Source of the DNA: JAAELZ01 sp965223465
GTDB lineage: Bacteria; Pseudomonadota; Gammaproteobacteria; Arenicellales; Poriferihabitantaceae
DNA length: 64,000 bases
Assembly (NCBI GenBank): GCA_965223465.1
Contig: OZ245025.1
Coordinates: forward strand, 1,488,001 to 1,552,000
Direction: 5' to 3'
In this document: piece by piece, positions 1-9,733 of the stretch
Position numbering within the stretch: the stretch's first letter is position 1
Layout of the letters: each line of letters starts with the position of its first letter
Made by a program: the position numbers and the translations under genes
Notes under the pieces: model-generated
The model's database searches: none
What the model was told of the DNA's origin: nothing
What the model saw: the letters and a program-made list of their open reading frames with translations, nothing else

Positions 1-228
1 AAGCCCTTGAAATACCCCGACATGTTTCACGCAGCGGATTTGATGTTGTTAAACAAAATTGATTTACTCCCGCATCTACAGTTTGATGTAGATCTATGCA
101 TCGACTACGCGCGAAGAATAAACCCTGGTATCAAAGTGCTGCAGGTGTCCGCGACTACTGGAGAGAATATGGAATCCTGGTATCAATGGCTGCGCGCAAC
201 GCGTCAAATTTGTCTAATTGAAAATTAA
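1..228 (+). CDS. hypB: HypB C-terminal fragment (hydrogenase nickel incorporation GTPase), cut by window edge
   Basis: Frame is open from base 1 and ends at TAA 226-228; the N-terminus lies outside the window. HypB is the cytoplasmic GTPase that, with HypA, delivers nickel to the large subunit of [NiFe] hydrogenases. The visible part contains LLNKIDLL, the NKxD guanine-specificity motif of SIMIBI-class GTPases, followed by VSATTGENMESWYQWL, which matches the usual HypB end (xSxxTGEGxxxWxxWL). hypC follows after 2 bases, so it is part of the same hyp operon. The metal-binding and Walker A parts cannot be judged. Confidence 0.9.
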   Translation, partial: KPLKYPDMFHAADLMLLNKIDLLPHLQFDVDLCIDYARRINPGIKVLQVSATTGENMESWYQWLRATRQICLIEN

Positions 229-230
229 AT

Positions 231-467
231 ATGTGTCTGGCTCTACCTGCAAAAATTATCACCATCGACGAACAAAAAGATAGCGCTGTAGTAGCGCTTG
301 GAGAAGTAAAAAAGGAGGTCTCGCTGGCGCTGGTGGAGCATGTCAAGCCCGGAGATTTTGTCCTCATTCATGTTGGCTACGCCCTGAATACGGTCAGCCC
401 AGAAGAAGCCGAAAAAACCTTGCAGATGTTTGCCGAAGCAGGCTTAACCGAATCTACACTTTTATGA
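231..467 (+). CDS. hypC: HypC hydrogenase maturation chaperone
   Basis: Small 78-residue protein starting MCLALPAKI, the invariant HypC start; Cys2 is the residue that binds the Fe(CN)2CO precursor together with HypD and then contacts the hydrogenase large-subunit precursor. The length is typical (75-90 residues). It lies 2 bases after hypB and its TGA overlaps the ATG of hypD by 4 bases, indicating translational coupling. A paralogue such as HoxL/HupF is possible in principle, but the position between hypB and hypD argues for HypC. Confidence 0.95.
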   Translation: MCLALPAKIITIDEQKDSAVVALGEVKKEVSLALVEHVKPGDFVLIHVGYALNTVSPEEAEKTLQMFAEAGLTESTLL

Positions 468-1612
468 AATACGTAGACGATTTTCGCCGTAACGATCTTG
501 CACAAAATCTGGCGGCAGCAATCGCTGCCGAAGCAAAGCCTGATCAACAGTACAATCTCATGGAGTTTTGCGGCGGTCATACCCATGCCATTTTCCGCTA
601 CGGGGTGCAGGATTTGATGCCCAGGAATATCAAGTTTGTGCATGGCCCTGGTTGTCCAGTATGTGTGCTACCCATCGGCCGTTTGGACAACGCCATCGGT
701 CTGGTTCAAGATCACGATGTGATTCTGTGTACCTATGGGGACATGATGCGCGTACCCGCCAGCGGTCGCAGAACTTTGCTTAAATTAAAGGCCGAAGGCG
801 GTGATGTACGCATGGTGTATTCAACCCAGGATGCCTTAAAAATTGCAAGAGACAATCCTGAGCGCGAAGTCGTGTTCTTTGCGATTGGTTTTGAAACAAC
901 CACTCCACCGACTGCGGTTGCGATTAAGGTGGCGCAGAGCGAATCGTTACCAAACTTCAGTGTGTTTTGTAATCATGTGCTTACGCCAGCTGCTATTCAG
1001 AATATTTTGTCCTCGCCAGAAGTACGTGAAATGGGCGCGGTCTCCATAGATGGTTTTTTCGGCCCTTCCCATGTCAGTGCAATCATCGGTAGTCAACCCT
1101 ATGAGTTTTTTGCCGAAGAGTTTCAAAAACCGGTCGTGATTGCCGGATTTGAACCGCTGGACGTCATGCAATCTACCCTCATGCTGGTGCGTCAACTCAA
1201 TGAAGGACGTCATGAGGTAGAAAACGAATACACCCGCGTGGTAAGCCGCGAAGGTAATGTAAAAGCCAAAGCTCTGATCGCTGAAACCATGGAGCTACGC
1301 CGCAGTTTTGAATGGCGCGGGCTAGGCATGGTGCCGTATAGTGCGCTTAAAATAAAAAAGTCATACGAACAGTTTGATGCAGAAAATCGCTTCAAGGTAC
1401 CTGCAACGCAGGGTACTGACGTCAAAGGTTGTGAATGCCCGCGTATCCTGCGTGGTACTAAAAAGCCAATAGACTGCAAACTTTTCGGAACCGTTTGTAC
1501 GCCGGAAAACCCGATGGGATCTTGCATGGTGTCCTCTGAAGGTGCATGCGCTGCTTATTGGAGTTATGGGCGATTTCGTCAATCAGGCGTAGAAAAGGTG
1601 GCTGCGATATGA
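464..1612 (+). CDS. hypD: HypD, Fe(CN)2CO ligand-assembly scaffold
   Basis: A 382-residue iron-sulfur protein in which the Fe(CN)2CO group of the [NiFe] site is assembled together with HypC and HypE. Visible signatures are CGGHTH at residues 36-41 and GPGCPVC at 61-67, which carry the essential cysteines, and a C-terminal cysteine cluster (CECPRIL, CTPENPMGSCMVSSEGAC) that binds the [4Fe-4S] cluster. The length is normal for the family. It overlaps hypC by 4 bases and hypE by 4 bases. Confidence 0.97.
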   Translation: MKYVDDFRRNDLAQNLAAAIAAEAKPDQQYNLMEFCGGHTHAIFRYGVQDLMPRNIKFVHGPGCPVCVLPIGRLDNAIGLVQDHDVILCTYGDMMRVPASGRRTLLKLKAEGGDVRMVYSTQDALKIARDNPEREVVFFAIGFETTTPPTAVAIKVAQSESLPNFSVFCNHVLTPAAIQNILSSPEVREMGAVSIDGFFGPSHVSAIIGSQPYEFFAEEFQKPVVIAGFEPLDVMQSTLMLVRQLNEGRHEVENEYTRVVSREGNVKAKALIAETMELRRSFEWRGLGMVPYSALKIKKSYEQFDAENRFKVPATQGTDVKGCECPRILRGTKKPIDCKLFGTVCTPENPMGSCMVSSEGACAAYWSYGRFRQSGVEKVAAI

Positions 1613-2655
1613 CCGAGTTGACCCGCGCCTCACAACGCCTGAATTTACGCGACGGTGCGATCGATATGTCGCATGGTAGCGGGGGCCGCAGTATGGCGCA
1701 TTTAATAGAAGCGCTATTCGTCAAACACCTTGATAATGAGATGCTACGTCAGGCCAATGATCAGGCTGCGTTTGAAATACCCTCAGGGCGCATGGTGATG
1801 AGTACCGACGGGCACGTTATTTCGCCACTTTTTTTCCCGGGTGGGGATATTGGCTCGCTCGCCGTCCACGGTACGATTAACGATGTCGCCATGGCGGGCG
1901 CTAAACCCCTGTATCTGGCGGTGGGTTTTATTCTTGAAGAAGGTTTTAAGCTGAATCAGCTTGATAAAATTGTCGCCAGCATGGCAAAAGCGGCGACTAA
2001 GGCGGGTGTTCCCGTCGTCACGGGTGATACCAAAGTCGTGGAAAAAGGCAAAGGTGACGGCGTATTTATCACCACGACCGGCGTCGGCATGGTACCGCGC
2101 GGCGTAAACATATCGGGTGATCAGGCTTGCCCAGGCGATGCGATATTGGTCAGCGGTACCGTAGGGGATCATGGTGTAGCGATTATGTCGAGTCGAGAAA
2201 ATCTAGAATTCGAAACTGCAATTGAATCAGACTCAGCTGCCTTGCATCAATTGGTTGCTGAAATGGTAGCAGCTGTGCCCCACATCCACTGCTTGCGAGA
2301 CCCTACCCGCGGTGGGTTGGCAACCACCTTAAACGAACTGGCCCAACAATCAGGGGTGGGCATTAAGTTATCCGAGGCCAATATCCCGGTTGACCCTGCA
2401 GTTGAAGCAGCCTGTGAATTATTGGGGCTGGATCCGCTGTACATCGCTAATGAAGGCAAGTTAATTTGTATTTGCGCAAAGGAAAATGCGCAGACACTAC
2501 TAGAGGTAATGCGCGCCCATAAATACGGAAAACAAGCGGCCATTATTGGGGAAGTCATAAAGGACCCGCACGGTTTTGTCACCATGCAAACTCGATTCGG
2601 CGGTAGCCGTATGGTGGATTGGCTCGCAGGTGAGCAATTGCCACGGATTTGTTAA
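1609..2655 (+). CDS. hypE: HypE, carbamoyl dehydratase for CN ligand synthesis
   Basis: Starts at ATG 1609, overlapping the hypD stop (ATGA). This start gives 348 residues, the usual HypE length; an upstream in-frame TTG at 1546 would put 21 unlikely residues in front. HypE takes the carbamoyl group from HypF on its C-terminal cysteine and dehydrates it with ATP to thiocyanate. The protein ends LPRIC, the universal HypE tail with that catalytic Cys. The N-terminal MSHGSGG and later DPTRGGLA motifs are those of the PurM/SelD-type ATPase fold. Confidence 0.96.
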   Translation: MTELTRASQRLNLRDGAIDMSHGSGGRSMAHLIEALFVKHLDNEMLRQANDQAAFEIPSGRMVMSTDGHVISPLFFPGGDIGSLAVHGTINDVAMAGAKPLYLAVGFILEEGFKLNQLDKIVASMAKAATKAGVPVVTGDTKVVEKGKGDGVFITTTGVGMVPRGVNISGDQACPGDAILVSGTVGDHGVAIMSSRENLEFETAIESDSAALHQLVAEMVAAVPHIHCLRDPTRGGLATTLNELAQQSGVGIKLSEANIPVDPAVEAACELLGLDPLYIANEGKLICICAKENAQTLLEVMRAHKYGKQAAIIGEVIKDPHGFVTMQTRFGGSRMVDWLAGEQLPRIC

Positions 2656-2658
2656 AGT

Positions 2659-4365
2659 ATGCGGATCCTGCTCCTTACTCACGCGTTCAATAGTCTAACG
2701 CAGCGCCTATTTGTAGAGCTTAAAGAGCGTCACCACGAGGTATCGGTTGAGTTTGATATTAATGATACGGTGACAATAGAGGCGGTTCAGCTTCACCAAC
2801 CCGAGCTAATAATTGCACCCTTTCTCAAACGAGCAATACCCACGGCCGTCTGGCGTTACCATGTCTGCCTGGTCGTACACCCTGGAATCGTCGGGGATCG
2901 GGGTCCTTCTGCGCTGGATTGGGCTATTCTTAATCAAGAAAAATATTGGGGCGTCACCGTCCTTCAAGCGAATGCAGAAATGGATGCAGGCGATATCTGG
3001 GCCAGCTGTGAGTTCAAAATGCGCAATGCAAGTAAAGCCAGCTTATATCGAAATGAAGTGACCCAGGCGGCAACCGACGCCACCTTACTCGCCATTAAAC
3101 GATATCAATCTGGTCAGTATTCCCCACTCCCATTGAAAGATACCGCGGAAAAAGCCAGAGGAAAGCGACGCCCCATGGCAAAACAAGCCGATAGAGCTAT
3201 AGACTGGCAGCAGGATGACACCCAAACCGTGCTGCGCAAAATACGCAGCGCTGACGGTTTTCCTGGCCTTGCTGACAGCATTTTTAATCGACCCGTATAT
3301 CTTTACGATGCTCAGGAAGAGAGGCAATTAAGCGGGAAAACGGGTGAATTCATCGCGCGTTGTGGGAATGCGATCTGTCGTGCGACGGTGGATGGGGCGA
3401 TCTGGATCGGTCACTTGCGTGACAAGCATTCTAGCCTACCCTTCAAACTTCCAGCCATGAAGGTGTTGGCGAAAGAAGCCGCACATTTACCCGAAATTAC
3501 ACCGACCCCCCAAAGTGGCTATCTGGATATCTGGTACACGCAAAAAGGGGCTGTCGGCTATTTACATTTTCCATTTTATAACGGCGCAATGAGCACTGAG
3601 CAGTGCGAGCGATTACGCGAAGCTTACATTCTGGCGCGCGAACAAGAAACCAAAGTCATCGTGTTAATGGGCGGGCCAGATTTCTGGTCCAATGGAATGC
3701 ACTTAAATATGATTGAAGCAGCTGAGAGCGCAGCCGATGAATCATGGCGTAACATCAACGCGATAGATGATCTGGCACTAGAGATTATCAATACCGACTC
3801 GCACTTGACCATTGCTGCGCTGCAAGGAAATGCCGGCGCTGGAGGGGTATTTCTCGCTCGGGCTACAGATCAAGTATGGTCACGCCAGGGTGTCATTCTT
3901 AATCCTCACTACAAAGACATGGGTAATTTGTATGGATCTGAGTATTGGACTTATTTGTTGCCACGCTATGCTGGCGCGGAAAATGCTGAACGCATCGTGC
4001 GGGCACGACTCCCCATGGGAGCGCGCCAATCTCGCGCCCTGGGGCTAATCGACCGGATATTCCAAGGTGCTGGCGAAGCATTTATTGCGCAAGTTGAAAA
4101 AAGCGCTACAGCCCTGGCTGAAGACCCAGCCTTGTCACAACAACTTGAGCAGAAAAACAGGCATAGGATGAAAGACTTTGCCCAAAAGCCACTTCAGGCT
4201 TATCGAGATCAGGAGCTGGAACGCATGCGTCTGAATTTTTATGGCTTTGATCCGAGTTATCATGTTGCAAGATATGATTTTGTGTATAAAGTTGCCAAAT
4301 CAAGGACCCCTTTGACGATTGCACAGCATCGTCGTAAGGAACCCATTATGAAAGAGGTATTATGA
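2659..4365 (+). CDS. hypX: HypX/HoxX, CO-ligand synthesis enzyme for [NiFe] hydrogenase
   Basis: A 568-residue two-domain protein. The N-terminal part (about 1-270) resembles N10-formyl-THF transferases, with the signature VVHPGIVGDRGPSALDWAI near residues 73-91. The C-terminal part (about 275-540) is of the enoyl-CoA hydratase/crotonase fold, with GGPDFWSNGMHLN and ALQGNAGAGGVFLA oxyanion-hole segments. HypX forms the CO ligand of the active site from formyl-THF via formyl-CoA and is typical of organisms making hydrogenase in air. It starts 3 bases after hypE and overlaps the regulator gene by 4 bases. Confidence 0.93.
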   Translation: MRILLLTHAFNSLTQRLFVELKERHHEVSVEFDINDTVTIEAVQLHQPELIIAPFLKRAIPTAVWRYHVCLVVHPGIVGDRGPSALDWAILNQEKYWGVTVLQANAEMDAGDIWASCEFKMRNASKASLYRNEVTQAATDATLLAIKRYQSGQYSPLPLKDTAEKARGKRRPMAKQADRAIDWQQDDTQTVLRKIRSADGFPGLADSIFNRPVYLYDAQEERQLSGKTGEFIARCGNAICRATVDGAIWIGHLRDKHSSLPFKLPAMKVLAKEAAHLPEITPTPQSGYLDIWYTQKGAVGYLHFPFYNGAMSTEQCERLREAYILAREQETKVIVLMGGPDFWSNGMHLNMIEAAESAADESWRNINAIDDLALEIINTDSHLTIAALQGNAGAGGVFLARATDQVWSRQGVILNPHYKDMGNLYGSEYWTYLLPRYAGAENAERIVRARLPMGARQSRALGLIDRIFQGAGEAFIAQVEKSATALAEDPALSQQLEQKNRHRMKDFAQKPLQAYRDQELERMRLNFYGFDPSYHVARYDFVYKVAKSRTPLTIAQHRRKEPIMKEVL

Positions 4366-5858
4366 GCAATCTACCAACCGTATTAATCGTTGATGACGAG
4401 GTACTTGGTTTGGATACCTTGAAACGAATACTCGAAGACGATTTCGATGTCCATACTGCGCAAACGGTGGAAGAGGCAAAACAGATTCTTGAGCGAGAAT
4501 GGGTTAGGATCATCCTATGCGATCAACGTATGCCTGAAATCACCGGCGTCGAATTTTTAAAACAAGTACGAGACCTGTGGCCGAATGTAATTCGGATGAT
4601 TATTTCGGGCTATACCGATTCAGAAGATATTATCAGCGCAATTAATGAGGCAGGTATTTATCAGTATATTACCAAGCCCTGGCATCCTGATAGACTCATA
4701 TTGACCCTCAATAACGCGAATCAGTTATTTGATTTACAGCGCCAAAACGAAAGTTTATCCGTTGAACTCAAAATGACACCCGAGCATCTCGATCAGCAGT
4801 TAGCAAAAAAACGCCAAAATTTGCGTGAAAACCACCCGAGTGATGATGGTATCGTTCGCGCATCTAACAGCTGTATGAACCAGATATGCGAAAAAATTAT
4901 TAAAGTGGCACCTTACGATTTGTCGGTACTACTCGCAGGCGAATCGGGTACGGGAAAAGAACTCGCTGCCCGTGCACTGCATCATAATAGTACGCGATGG
5001 GATCAACCTTTTGTAGTTGAAAACTGTGGGGCTTTACCTGACGAATTGCTCGAAAGTGAGCTTTTTGGCTATAAGCGTGGCGCTTTCACTGGCGCGGTGG
5101 AAGACAGAACTGGAATATTTGAACGTGCAAACGGTGGCACCGTCTTCTTGGACGAAATTGGCGAAGTCTCGGCTGCATTCCAAGTAAAGCTGCTACGGGT
5201 ACTGCAGGAAGGCGAAATTCGCCCATTGGGTAGTGGGCGTACCCGTAAAGTCAACGTGCGTATCATTGCTGCGACAAATAAAGACCTCGAGTCGGAAGTT
5301 CGGGCGGGTCGCTTTCGCGAAGATTTATACTATCGCCTGGCTACGCTGACCATTCAACTACCCCCGTTACGCGAACGCAAGGATGATATCCCCATTATTG
5401 CTAACAGCATACTACAGGCAGCGATTAGCAATTTTGGCAAATCCATAAACGGTTTTAGTACTGAAGCAATTGCATGTATGCAGGCTTACCACTGGCCCGG
5501 TAATGTGCGTGAATTAAAGAATGAAATTCAGCATATGCTGGTCATGGCAGATAATCACCAGCTCGTTGCGTCGCTATTATCGCCACGCATTTTGCGCGCG
5601 GTTCCGCAGGATGAGACGCCCGAATTAGAAAACTATGCCAACCTACAAGGCGATTTAAAAGACAGGGTTGCCGCACTTGAAACCCGTATCCTGCGTGAAA
5701 CGCTGATTAGACATAACTGGAATAAAAGCCGTTCTGCCGAGGAACTGGGACTTTCCAGGGTGGGTTTGCGGAGCAAACTGGAACGCTACGGTCTACAGCA
5801 AATAGACCGGTTAATTGACGCGCATTCTAGTCAGCTGGACTCGCCAGAGGCACCGTAA
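4362..5858 (+). CDS. hoxA: HoxA/HupR-type sigma-54-dependent hydrogenase response regulator
   Basis: 498 residues: receiver domain (1-120, acceptor Asp in CDQRMP near residue 53), AAA+ sigma-54 activation domain (about 165-400) with Walker A GESGTGKE near 191 and GAFTGA near 239, and a C-terminal Fis-type helix-turn-helix (NKSRSAEELGLSRVGLRSKL). This is the NtrC-like layout of HoxA/HupR, which activates structural hydrogenase genes; family members are often active unphosphorylated. ATGA overlap with hypX, and the kinase gene follows immediately. Its sigma-54 target promoters are not in this window. Confidence 0.93.
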   Translation: MSNLPTVLIVDDEVLGLDTLKRILEDDFDVHTAQTVEEAKQILEREWVRIILCDQRMPEITGVEFLKQVRDLWPNVIRMIISGYTDSEDIISAINEAGIYQYITKPWHPDRLILTLNNANQLFDLQRQNESLSVELKMTPEHLDQQLAKKRQNLRENHPSDDGIVRASNSCMNQICEKIIKVAPYDLSVLLAGESGTGKELAARALHHNSTRWDQPFVVENCGALPDELLESELFGYKRGAFTGAVEDRTGIFERANGGTVFLDEIGEVSAAFQVKLLRVLQEGEIRPLGSGRTRKVNVRIIAATNKDLESEVRAGRFREDLYYRLATLTIQLPPLRERKDDIPIIANSILQAAISNFGKSINGFSTEAIACMQAYHWPGNVRELKNEIQHMLVMADNHQLVASLLSPRILRAVPQDETPELENYANLQGDLKDRVAALETRILRETLIRHNWNKSRSAEELGLSRVGLRSKLERYGLQQIDRLIDAHSSQLDSPEAP

Positions 5859-7268
5859 GTGATCGGTAAAATGGACAAAAGCACAACCAGCCTGATTGAC
5901 CAAGCAGGCGTGACCCAGTCTATCCAGTTGCCTCCTTCAACCGAAAATGCATGGATTGATGTTATCCATAAAATGGACTCGGTATACGCCGATTTAGTGC
6001 ATTATCAGGTTGAGCTGGAGCAAAAAAACTCCGAACTTGAAGAAGCGCAGCAATTTATCGTTAGTGTGCTTTCAGCCATGACCGACGTGCTGATTGTCTG
6101 TGATACCCAAGGACGGGTTGTTCAGGTCAATGCCGCTTTAGAAAAACTCACGGGGAAACCTTCTTCAGACTTTGTAGATCAACCCTTAAATGAGATACTG
6201 AGTAAAGATTCAACTGAAATGGTCGATCAGTTTCCGGAAAAATTGGGTCAAGAATCTATTGTTGATTGCGAAGTAAGTGTACTCTGCGTAGACGGATCAA
6301 CCTCGCCTTTGGCGATGAATTGTTCTTCACGTTATGATCACGACGGTGGCCTTGTTGGTATGGTTTTAATCGGCCGCCCTATTGGTGAATTGCGCCGCGC
6401 CTATGATGAATTGAATCAAACCCATATTGAACTGAAACAAACCCAGCAAAGGCTGGTACATTCAGAAAAAATGGCCGCATTGGGCCGCTTGGTTGCAGGG
6501 GTTGCACACGAACTGAACAACCCGATTAGTTTCGTACTGGGAAATATGCACGCCATGCGCCGTAACGGCTCGCGCATCACGGAATACCTTTCTGCAATAA
6601 ACTCTCATTCCGCCGAGCTTGCTGAAGCTAAGCAATTGCGCGAGCAGTATAAAATAGAACATATCATCAAGGATATGGATCCCCTCATTGATGGAACCCT
6701 GGAGGGTGCTGAACGGGTTAGCGATATCGTACAAGACCTGCGCCGTTATTCCGGTGGCCAAAAGGAACAATACAGCTGCTTTGACCTGATTTCCACCATT
6801 AGAAAATCTGTACAGTGGGTCATTAACGCCAGTCGAAAAAAGCTAACTGTGAAATATGATATGCCGGCCTCGCTGGAAGTCTTGGCGAGAAAAGGCCAGA
6901 TACATCAGATATTGGTCAATTTAATTCAGAACGCATCCGATGCCATGTCCGATCAAGCACAGCCCAAGCTGACCATTAGTTGCAAAAAGGTCTCGGGTAA
7001 GATCATAACAAGTATTAAGGACGCAGGACCAGGCATACCAGAACCCTATCTTGCACACATATTCGATCCCTTTTATACCAGCAAACCAGTCGGACAAGGT
7101 ACTGGCCTTGGTCTGTACATTAGCTACGGGCTTGCTAATGATATGGGTGGCAATCTAGAAGCTAAAAACCATCCCCATGGCGGTGCCGTCTTTAAACTGA
7201 CGTTTCCCGAGGGTAAAAGCGACACGCCTGGTGATGGTAAGCCGATCGATACTCCGTCCGTAAAGTAG
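5859..7268 (+). CDS. hupT: HupT/HoxJ-type hydrogen-signalling PAS histidine kinase
   Basis: Soluble sensor kinase of about 469 residues. The GTG at 5859 directly follows the hoxA stop; ATG 5871 is the alternative start. It has an N-terminal coiled coil, a PAS domain (about 65-175), a short coiled coil, and HisKA with phospho-acceptor His in VAHELNNP near residue 216. HATPase_c motifs are NLIQNASDAM (N box), DAGPGIP (G1) and GTGLGLYIS (G2). No membrane segments. In the known systems this kinase binds the regulatory hydrogenase encoded next and signals H2 absence or presence to HoxA/HupR. Confidence 0.92.
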   Translation: MIGKMDKSTTSLIDQAGVTQSIQLPPSTENAWIDVIHKMDSVYADLVHYQVELEQKNSELEEAQQFIVSVLSAMTDVLIVCDTQGRVVQVNAALEKLTGKPSSDFVDQPLNEILSKDSTEMVDQFPEKLGQESIVDCEVSVLCVDGSTSPLAMNCSSRYDHDGGLVGMVLIGRPIGELRRAYDELNQTHIELKQTQQRLVHSEKMAALGRLVAGVAHELNNPISFVLGNMHAMRRNGSRITEYLSAINSHSAELAEAKQLREQYKIEHIIKDMDPLIDGTLEGAERVSDIVQDLRRYSGGQKEQYSCFDLISTIRKSVQWVINASRKKLTVKYDMPASLEVLARKGQIHQILVNLIQNASDAMSDQAQPKLTISCKKVSGKIITSIKDAGPGIPEPYLAHIFDPFYTSKPVGQGTGLGLYISYGLANDMGGNLEAKNHPHGGAVFKLTFPEGKSDTPGDGKPIDTPSVK

Positions 7269-7271
7269 AAA

Positions 7272-8288
7272 ATGCCTGGGAAATCGAAGCAACGAAATCT
7301 ACTCTGGCTGCAATCCGGGGGGTGCGGTGGATGTACGCTATCATTGTTTAATGCTGAATCACCAGACCTGCTTACCGGTTTAAAGGCGGCGGGGATTAAC
7401 TTGCTTTGGCACCCCTCACTCAGTGAACAATGTGGTGAAGAATTACATAGTTTGCTTAACCAAATAGTGGAAGGCGACTTGCATCTAGATATTTTATGTC
7501 TGGAAGGGTCGGTTGTTCTGGGCCCAAACGGTACAGGAAATTTCCATCGATTATCTGGCAGCAATACACCAATGAAAGATTGGATAGATGCAATGGCACA
7601 ACGCGCTGATCACGTCGTTGCCATCGGTAATTGTGCTGCATTTGGCGGCATCACCAGCGCGGGAGATAACCCGAGTGAAGCCTGTGGTTTACAGTTCTCC
7701 GGTGAGAAATCAGGTGGACTGCTGGGCACCGTATTTGCGAGTCAAGCGGACATGCCGGTAATTAATATTGCAGGTTGCCCACCCCATCCGAACTGGATCA
7801 GCGAAACGCTTTTTCAAGTCGCACTGGATGACATGACGCAGCAACATCTTGACGAACTTAACCGCCCTCGCAGTTATACAGATCATCTCGTTCACCATGG
7901 ATGCCCCCGAAATGAGTATTACGAATATAAAGCCAGCGCAAAAAAAGCGTCCGATTTGGGCTGCATGATGGAACACCTGGGTTGTCTTGGTACGCAAGCA
8001 CACGCCGATTGCAACACACGATCATGGAACGGAGAGGGCTCATGCTTAAAGGGCGGATACGCCTGTATTAACTGCACCGCTGCACGTTTTGAAGCGCCGC
8101 AAACCAGCTTCAATAAAACGGCTAAAATAGCAGGTATTCCCGTGGGTTTGCCTACCGACATGCCAAAAGCTTGGTTTATTGCGCTGGCCTCCTTATCCAA
8201 AGCGGCAACGCCCGAACGCCTGAAAAATAACGCACATTCGGATCACATTATCACTGCCCCTGGGCATCAACGTCGGGACAAACAATGA
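7272..8288 (+). CDS. hupU: Small subunit of regulatory (H2-sensing) [NiFe] hydrogenase
   Basis: 338 residues with all cysteine motifs for three Fe-S clusters: CGGC near 19-22, GNCAAFGG, AGCPPHPNW, HHGCPRNEY, then GCMMEHLGCLG and CINC. There is no Tat signal peptide at the N-terminus (MPGKSKQRNLLWLQSGG), which distinguishes sensor HupU/HoxB subunits from exported uptake hydrogenases. Position after hupT and before the large subunit supports the sensor role. An unexported energy-generating group is less likely given the kinase neighbour. Confidence 0.93.
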   Translation: MPGKSKQRNLLWLQSGGCGGCTLSLFNAESPDLLTGLKAAGINLLWHPSLSEQCGEELHSLLNQIVEGDLHLDILCLEGSVVLGPNGTGNFHRLSGSNTPMKDWIDAMAQRADHVVAIGNCAAFGGITSAGDNPSEACGLQFSGEKSGGLLGTVFASQADMPVINIAGCPPHPNWISETLFQVALDDMTQQHLDELNRPRSYTDHLVHHGCPRNEYYEYKASAKKASDLGCMMEHLGCLGTQAHADCNTRSWNGEGSCLKGGYACINCTAARFEAPQTSFNKTAKIAGIPVGLPTDMPKAWFIALASLSKAATPERLKNNAHSDHIITAPGHQRRDKQ

Positions 8289-9733
8289 GCCGTCGAATCA
8301 TTGGCCCATTTAATCGGGTAGAAGGGGATTTGGAGGTACAAATAGAGGTCGATTATGAGCGCGTACGGGATGCATGGGTAAACTCTTCGTTATTTCGCGG
8401 ATTCGAACAAATTCTACACGGCAAAAATCCAAGTGATGCGCTGGTATACGTTCCTCGAATATGCGGAATCTGTTCGGTTGCACAATCGATCGCTGCAGCC
8501 AGTGCGTTACGCCATATCCAGGGCTTACACATGCCACGTAACGGCGAACTCGCCACCAATCTGATCTTGGCTTGCGAAAACGTGGCGGACCACTTAACCC
8601 ATTTTTATTTGTTTTTCATGCCTGACTTTGCCCGTGATATCTATGCTGGTGAGCATTGGTTCGAACCAACGCGAACGCGTTTCAAGGCAATAGAAGGCGA
8701 AGCGGCTAAAGCGATGTTACCCGCGCGTGCAGAATTTATGCATCTCATGGGTTTACTTGCCGGCAAGTGGCCACATAGCCTTGCCTTACAGCCGGGTGGA
8801 ACAACCCGCTCCATTGAAATTCAAGAGAAAACCAGAATAGCGGCTATCTTGTTTGGGTTTCGCCAATTTCTGGAAAACGTATTATTTGGCGATACTTTGG
8901 AAAACGTGATTGCGCTTGAATCAGAGACCGCGCTGCAAGCATGGAAAGAACAAACCCGCTCAACTCACAGCGATTTTTGCCATTTTTTGACGATTGCGGA
9001 GTCATTGAAACTTGAAACACTTGGTCGCGCCACTGATCGTTTTATGAGTTATGGTGCCTATTCGCAAGAAGGTCAACATTTATTCGCAAGCGGTACTTGG
9101 GATGGTACCTCCTCCGGTTTGGATCAGCGCTTGATCAGTGAAGATATCAGTCATAGTTGGATGCGCAACCAGAACCAACCCAAACATCCCTTTAATGGCG
9201 TGACGCTACCTTCGTCTGGGGAGGAAGATGGGTACAGTTGGTGTAAGGCGCCTCGTCTGGATGGTAAAGTCATGGAAGTCGGTGCGCTGGCTCGGCAAGT
9301 TATTCAGGGGCATCCTTTAATCCGTGGTCAGGTATCCCAATACGGAGGAAATGTGCGTAGCCGGATAATTGCACGCCTGTTAGAGATTGCTCAAGTTGTC
9401 GTTCAAATGGAACAATGGGCGAGCATGCTAACGCCAAAAGAACCTTTTTGCTTGCATACCAAGATGCCCGACGAAGCACGAGGCTACGGGATGGTTGAAG
9501 CTGCGCGTGGTAGCCTTGGCCACTGGTTGAAAATCAAAAATGGACGCATTCTAAATTACCAAATCATCGCACCAACAACCTGGAACTTCTCACCGCGTGA
9601 TGCACATGCTACACCGGGACCATTAGAACAGGCATTAATTGGCGCACCGGTACGCTCGGGTGAAAAAGAGCCCGTCTCGGTGCAGCATATTGTGCGTTCG
9701 TTTGATCCTTGCATGGTTTGTACGGTGCATTGA
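8285..9733 (+). CDS. hupV: Large subunit of regulatory [NiFe] hydrogenase
   Basis: 482 residues. The N-terminal nickel ligands are in RICGICSVAQS (near residue 58-68) and the C-terminal ligands in DPCMVCTVH, where the protein simply ends. The missing C-terminal extension after the His means no maturation endopeptidase cleavage, the hallmark of regulatory hydrogenases (HoxC/HupV). Together with hupU it forms the cytoplasmic H2 sensor that talks to the kinase at 5859-7268. Overlaps hupU by 4 bases. The catalytic (energy-yielding) hydrogenase structural genes are not in the window. Confidence 0.93.
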   Translation: MSRRIIGPFNRVEGDLEVQIEVDYERVRDAWVNSSLFRGFEQILHGKNPSDALVYVPRICGICSVAQSIAAASALRHIQGLHMPRNGELATNLILACENVADHLTHFYLFFMPDFARDIYAGEHWFEPTRTRFKAIEGEAAKAMLPARAEFMHLMGLLAGKWPHSLALQPGGTTRSIEIQEKTRIAAILFGFRQFLENVLFGDTLENVIALESETALQAWKEQTRSTHSDFCHFLTIAESLKLETLGRATDRFMSYGAYSQEGQHLFASGTWDGTSSGLDQRLISEDISHSWMRNQNQPKHPFNGVTLPSSGEEDGYSWCKAPRLDGKVMEVGALARQVIQGHPLIRGQVSQYGGNVRSRIIARLLEIAQVVVQMEQWASMLTPKEPFCLHTKMPDEARGYGMVEAARGSLGHWLKIKNGRILNYQIIAPTTWNFSPRDAHATPGPLEQALIGAPVRSGEKEPVSVQHIVRSFDPCMVCTVH

